This document shows positions 14,176-16,157 of a stretch of 16,157 nucleotides of DNA, in pieces. The notes beneath the pieces were generated by a model. It was not told where the DNA came from. It saw nothing but the letters and a program-made list of their open reading frames with translations, and did not search any database. How positions within the stretch are numbered: position 1 is the first letter of the stretch; every line of letters begins with the position of its first letter. This DNA is from Clostridiales bacterium UBA1752 (GTDB taxonomy: Bacteria; Bacillota; Clostridia; Oscillospirales; CAG-382), in assembly GCA_002314835.1 (NCBI GenBank), contig DCHM01000035.1:1-16157 (forward strand), given 5' to 3'. The translations under genes and the position numbers were made by a program.

Positions 14176-15137
14176 TTTACCTTTTTACACAGAGCGTCGT
14201 ATTCCTCGTAGAATCTAATCGAATCGGGATGTCCGCAGAACGCCGTGGTCGAAGGCTGATTCATCATACCGAGATACTCGTAAACGAGCACTTCGTCAAC
14301 GTAGTCCGAAATCGCCGTGAGCTGTCTTTCGATACGCTCGATGGCAGCAGGAATGAGCGGGCTGCGGTAAACGTCGCCCTCAAACTCAAATATCTCCATA
14401 TCTGCCCAGAGAGCACTGCGGCCTGCCTTGTCGTGTGCCTTGCGCAGAGCCTCGTAGAATGCGCCCGTCTGAGTAGTGAGCGACTTGCGTACGCCGATTT
14501 CGTCCTGATATGCCACTATATCAACGTCGAGACCCTCGAGTTGCTTGATATAAGTATCGTCGGCCTTTAAGATATTGGTGCCGTAAGGAGCAATAAGGGT
14601 CTTGGTGCCCTTTTTGAGCGTGCGCGAAAATGCACTGTAACGGTTTACATAATCTATAAATTTATCGCTGAAATACGGATAAATGCAGGTTTCGTCGGGG
14701 TAATACCAGCCGTAAAAGCTATCGTGGTGGCCGTACTTGGCGACAAGCTTTGTCATAGCGTCAAACGCACGTGCAGTAACCTCGGGGTTTGTCATATTGT
14801 CCTCGGTTTGAGTCCAAACGCCGTAGAAGCCTACGCTCATAAATACCTTTATGCCGCGCTTGTCGCACTGAGAAAGTATGACCTCGATAGGCTCTTTGCA
14901 GGTAAAATTCTCTGCAAATGGATAAATACCGCTGTCAAAATAACTCTCGGCATAATCTTCATATACCAATGACGAGCAGAGCAGCACGATGTACTTCATG
15001 CCGATGTCAGCCATTTCATCTACCTTTTTGCGCCATTGGTCGTCGGTAAACCTGCGGCAAATGGGGTTCCAATATTTGCCCTCGGGTTTATTGTGATGCT
15101 GAAACTCAAACCATGTGCCTGTAAACGTTTTAATCAT
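14172..15137 (-). CDS. DUF4434-like TIM-barrel protein (glycoside-hydrolase-like)
   Basis: The 321-residue protein starts MIKTFTGTWFEFQ and has the look of a TIM barrel related to glycoside hydrolases, most like DUF4434. Features consistent with this are GMKYIVLLCS at 46-55, RGIKVFMSVGFYGVW at 94-108, and the acidic, strand-end motifs YYPDET at 145-150, YQDEIG at 210-215 and WADMEIFE at 244-251. The acids in these motifs are candidates for a catalytic pair, but no experimentally defined active site is known to me. There is no signal peptide, so it is predicted cytoplasmic. I start it at 15137, where GGTAGG lies nine bases upstream and a good promoter precedes it; an upstream in-frame start would lie in the leader. 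It is the first gene of a three-gene run and overlaps the FAD-dehydrogenase start by four bases. The family name is moderately sure; a glycan substrate is inferred. Confidence 0.66.
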   Translation of the reverse strand: MIKTFTGTWFEFQHHNKPEGKYWNPICRRFTDDQWRKKVDEMADIGMKYIVLLCSSLVYEDYAESYFDSGIYPFAENFTCKEPIEVILSQCDKRGIKVFMSVGFYGVWTQTEDNMTNPEVTARAFDAMTKLVAKYGHHDSFYGWYYPDETCIYPYFSDKFIDYVNRYSAFSRTLKKGTKTLIAPYGTNILKADDTYIKQLEGLDVDIVAYQDEIGVRKSLTTQTGAFYEALRKAHDKAGRSALWADMEIFEFEGDVYRSPLIPAAIERIERQLTAISDYVDEVLVYEYLGMMNQPSTTAFCGHPDSIRFYEEYDALCKKVK

Positions 15138-15166
15138 AATAATATACCTACCTTTCCTTGAAATAT

Positions 15167-15195
15167 ATAATAACAATAATTATCGCTTTTTTCAA
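15167..15195 (-). promoter_or_regulatory. Probable sigma-A promoter of the DUF4434-FAD-PHP run
   Basis: On the minus strand TTGAAA (15195-15190) is followed after 17 bases by TATTAT (15172-15167). Transcription should start near 15160, giving a leader of about 23 bases that contains the ribosome binding site. Its -35 box lies eight bases from the -35 box of the divergent promoter. Confidence 0.7.
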
Positions 15196-15203
15196 GTCTT
15201 TTA

Positions 15204-15232
15204 TTGAAAATCCGCAAAAAAGATGATACAAT
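15204..15232 (+). promoter_or_regulatory. Probable sigma-A promoter of the SGNH hydrolase-PepT unit
   Basis: TTGAAA at 15204-15209 and TACAAT at 15227-15232 are separated by 17 bases. Transcription should start near 15239, exactly where the ribosome binding site AAAGGAG (15239-15245) begins, so the leader is only about 16 bases. The -35 box mirrors that of the divergent promoter across an eight-base centre. Confidence 0.72.
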
Positions 15233-15254
15233 GCTGTCAAAGGAGATGCAGAGT

Positions 15255-16094
15255 ATGAAAAAGATAGCTACCGTTTTACTGTCTGTAGCACTTTTGATGC
15301 CCTTATGCGTATCAAACGCCGTTGCCGAAACGACACAGCCAATAAAGATAGTCTCATTCGGCGACAGTATTTTTGCCGCAGGCACATGGCAGAGCTACGT
15401 CACCGGACACACGGGGCTGAATATAGTCAATATGGGTGTCAGAGGCGAAAATTCCACCGACGGTCTCAAACGACTGCCCAATCTGTTGGCGGCAAAGCCC
15501 GACATAGCCATCATTATGTTCGGTGCCAACGACACGGCAAAGGATATGGCAAAGGGCGTACCGTTTGATACTTATATCTCCAATATGCGTACGATGATAA
15601 CCGCCTGCCAGGCAAACGGCATCACGGTCATCGCGGTAATGCAGAGCTATTTTGACGCCGCTCCGTATTACACGAGGCACAAAGCATCCGAATTTACCGA
15701 CGTCGGAGGCATCGAAGCATATATGGACAGCTATATCGCAGGCTACCGCGAGCTTGCCCAAAGTCTCGGCGTAGCGATAGCCGACGTGCGCTCGATGTGC
15801 GACGCTTATGCCAAGCGCAGTGACATCATAGCCGACGGCGTGCATCCCAACAACAGCGGCTACAGCCTATACGCCAAAGCGGTTATGCAGGCGCTGAGAG
15901 AAGTCTTGGGTGCCGACATAGACCTCGACGGCAAGCAAAGCATAGTCGATTACGTCAAGGCAAAGCGTGCCCAAAACGGCTTGCAGACGCTGGCAAAGCC
16001 GCAAAAGTTTTTTGCGGACTGCGACGGTGACAGCGTTATCACCGACGGCGACTGCACGGCTATAAAGCAAAAAATACAGCACAAAGGAGAATGA
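15255..16094 (+). CDS. Secreted SGNH/GDSL hydrolase with C-terminal dockerin domain
   Basis: The 279-residue protein begins with a signal peptide (1-24; MKKIATVLLSVALL core, cleavage likely after NAVA). The SGNH hydrolase domain follows at about 30-215: block I FGDS with nucleophile Ser38, block II GVRGENS at 61-67, block III GANDT at 90-94 and block V DGVHPN at 194-199 with Asp194 and His197. Such enzymes are esterases, often deacetylating polysaccharides. The last 60 residues form a type I dockerin-like module with two calcium-loop motifs, one starting D221-x-D-x-D-G and one starting D255-x-D-x-D; dockerins bind cohesins on scaffold proteins. So the enzyme is probably displayed on a cell-surface complex, although no cohesin gene is in the window. 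I chose the ATG at 15255, nine bases after AAAGGAG; an in-frame upstream start would fall within the promoter. The next gene's ribosome binding site overlaps its 3' end. Confidence 0.88.
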   Translation: MKKIATVLLSVALLMPLCVSNAVAETTQPIKIVSFGDSIFAAGTWQSYVTGHTGLNIVNMGVRGENSTDGLKRLPNLLAAKPDIAIIMFGANDTAKDMAKGVPFDTYISNMRTMITACQANGITVIAVMQSYFDAAPYYTRHKASEFTDVGGIEAYMDSYIAGYRELAQSLGVAIADVRSMCDAYAKRSDIIADGVHPNNSGYSLYAKAVMQALREVLGADIDLDGKQSIVDYVKAKRAQNGLQTLAKPQKFFADCDGDSVITDGDCTAIKQKIQHKGE

Positions 16095-16095
16095 T

Positions 16096-16157
16096 ATGGA
16101 TATTACAAAGAGATTTTTACACTACGTTTCGTTTGACACCTGCTCGCAGGAGGACGC
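16096..16157 (+). CDS. pepT: Peptidase T-like M20 metallopeptidase, N-terminal fragment
   Basis: Only 20 codons are present before the right edge. The opening MDITKRFLHYVSFDTCSQED matches the start of tripeptide aminopeptidase (PepT, M20B family), in which RFL-x-YV-x-(I/F)DT-x-S is a well-conserved N-terminal helix and strand. PepT is a cytoplasmic zinc enzyme that removes the N-terminal residue from tripeptides. The start codon is one base after the stop codon of the SGNH hydrolase, with AAAGGAG (16083-16089) six bases upstream inside that gene, so they are probably cotranscribed and translationally coupled. No metal-binding residue is inside the visible part, so the assignment rests on the amino-terminal motif alone. 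Confidence 0.65.
   Translation, partial: MDITKRFLHYVSFDTCSQED

Noticed and set aside
1..16157. Search for CRISPR arrays, insertion sequences, phage genes, tRNA or rRNA and toxin-antitoxin pairs
   Set aside because: No regularly spaced direct repeats, transposase motifs, terminal inverted repeats with target duplications, cloverleaf sequences or small paired toxin genes were recognised.

Overview
The window looks like ordinary chromosome of an endospore-forming Firmicute, most likely an uncultured clostridial lineage (Oscillospirales/Eubacteriales-like). The evidence is a SpoIVB sporulation protease preceded by an exact match to the forespore sigma-G promoter consensus, strong AGGAGG-type ribosome binding sites throughout, a WalJ-type metallo-hydrolase, and a dockerin-bearing secreted esterase. 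Coding density is high, codon use looks even, and I see no tRNA, rRNA, insertion sequence, phage gene or CRISPR array. No stretch longer than about 210 bases lacks a gene.

Layout. Positions 1-176 (minus) are the start of the GTPase gene ychF. It diverges from an orphan OmpR-type response regulator (383-1069, plus), which is followed by a membrane-anchored GHL10-type glycoside-hydrolase-like protein (1122-3533, plus). A bidirectional terminator separates this pair from the convergent spoIVB (3564-4544, minus). Next comes a two-gene unit on the minus strand: an ECF sigma factor (6081-6557) coupled to a membrane protein with a von Willebrand factor A ectodomain (4649-6079), probably its anti-sigma factor.

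Positions 6654-10617 (minus) are a four-gene run read in the order FkbM methyltransferase, galactokinase-like GHMP kinase, WalJ-like beta-lactamase-fold hydrolase, sugar phosphate isomerase/epimerase-like protein, ending in a strong terminator. An ADP-ribosylglycohydrolase family gene (10673-11737) diverges from it. Positions 11770-15137 (minus) are a second run: a DUF4434-like TIM-barrel protein, a COG2509-type FAD-dependent dehydrogenase coupled to it by an ATGA overlap, and a histidinol-phosphatase-like PHP protein. A divergent promoter pair then drives a secreted SGNH hydrolase with a dockerin (15255-16094), which is coupled to the start of a PepT-like peptidase (16096-end).

Taken together, the genes point to carbohydrate handling (GHL10, GalK-like kinase, isomerase, DUF4434, SGNH esterase) interleaved with regulation and sporulation genes. 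I do not see one clear novel multi-gene system. The parts most worth following up are the ECF sigma/vWA membrane pair, the two-domain repeat in the GHL10 protein, the separation of spoIVB from spo0A, and the single dockerin esterase. Functions are read from motifs only; no database search was possible.
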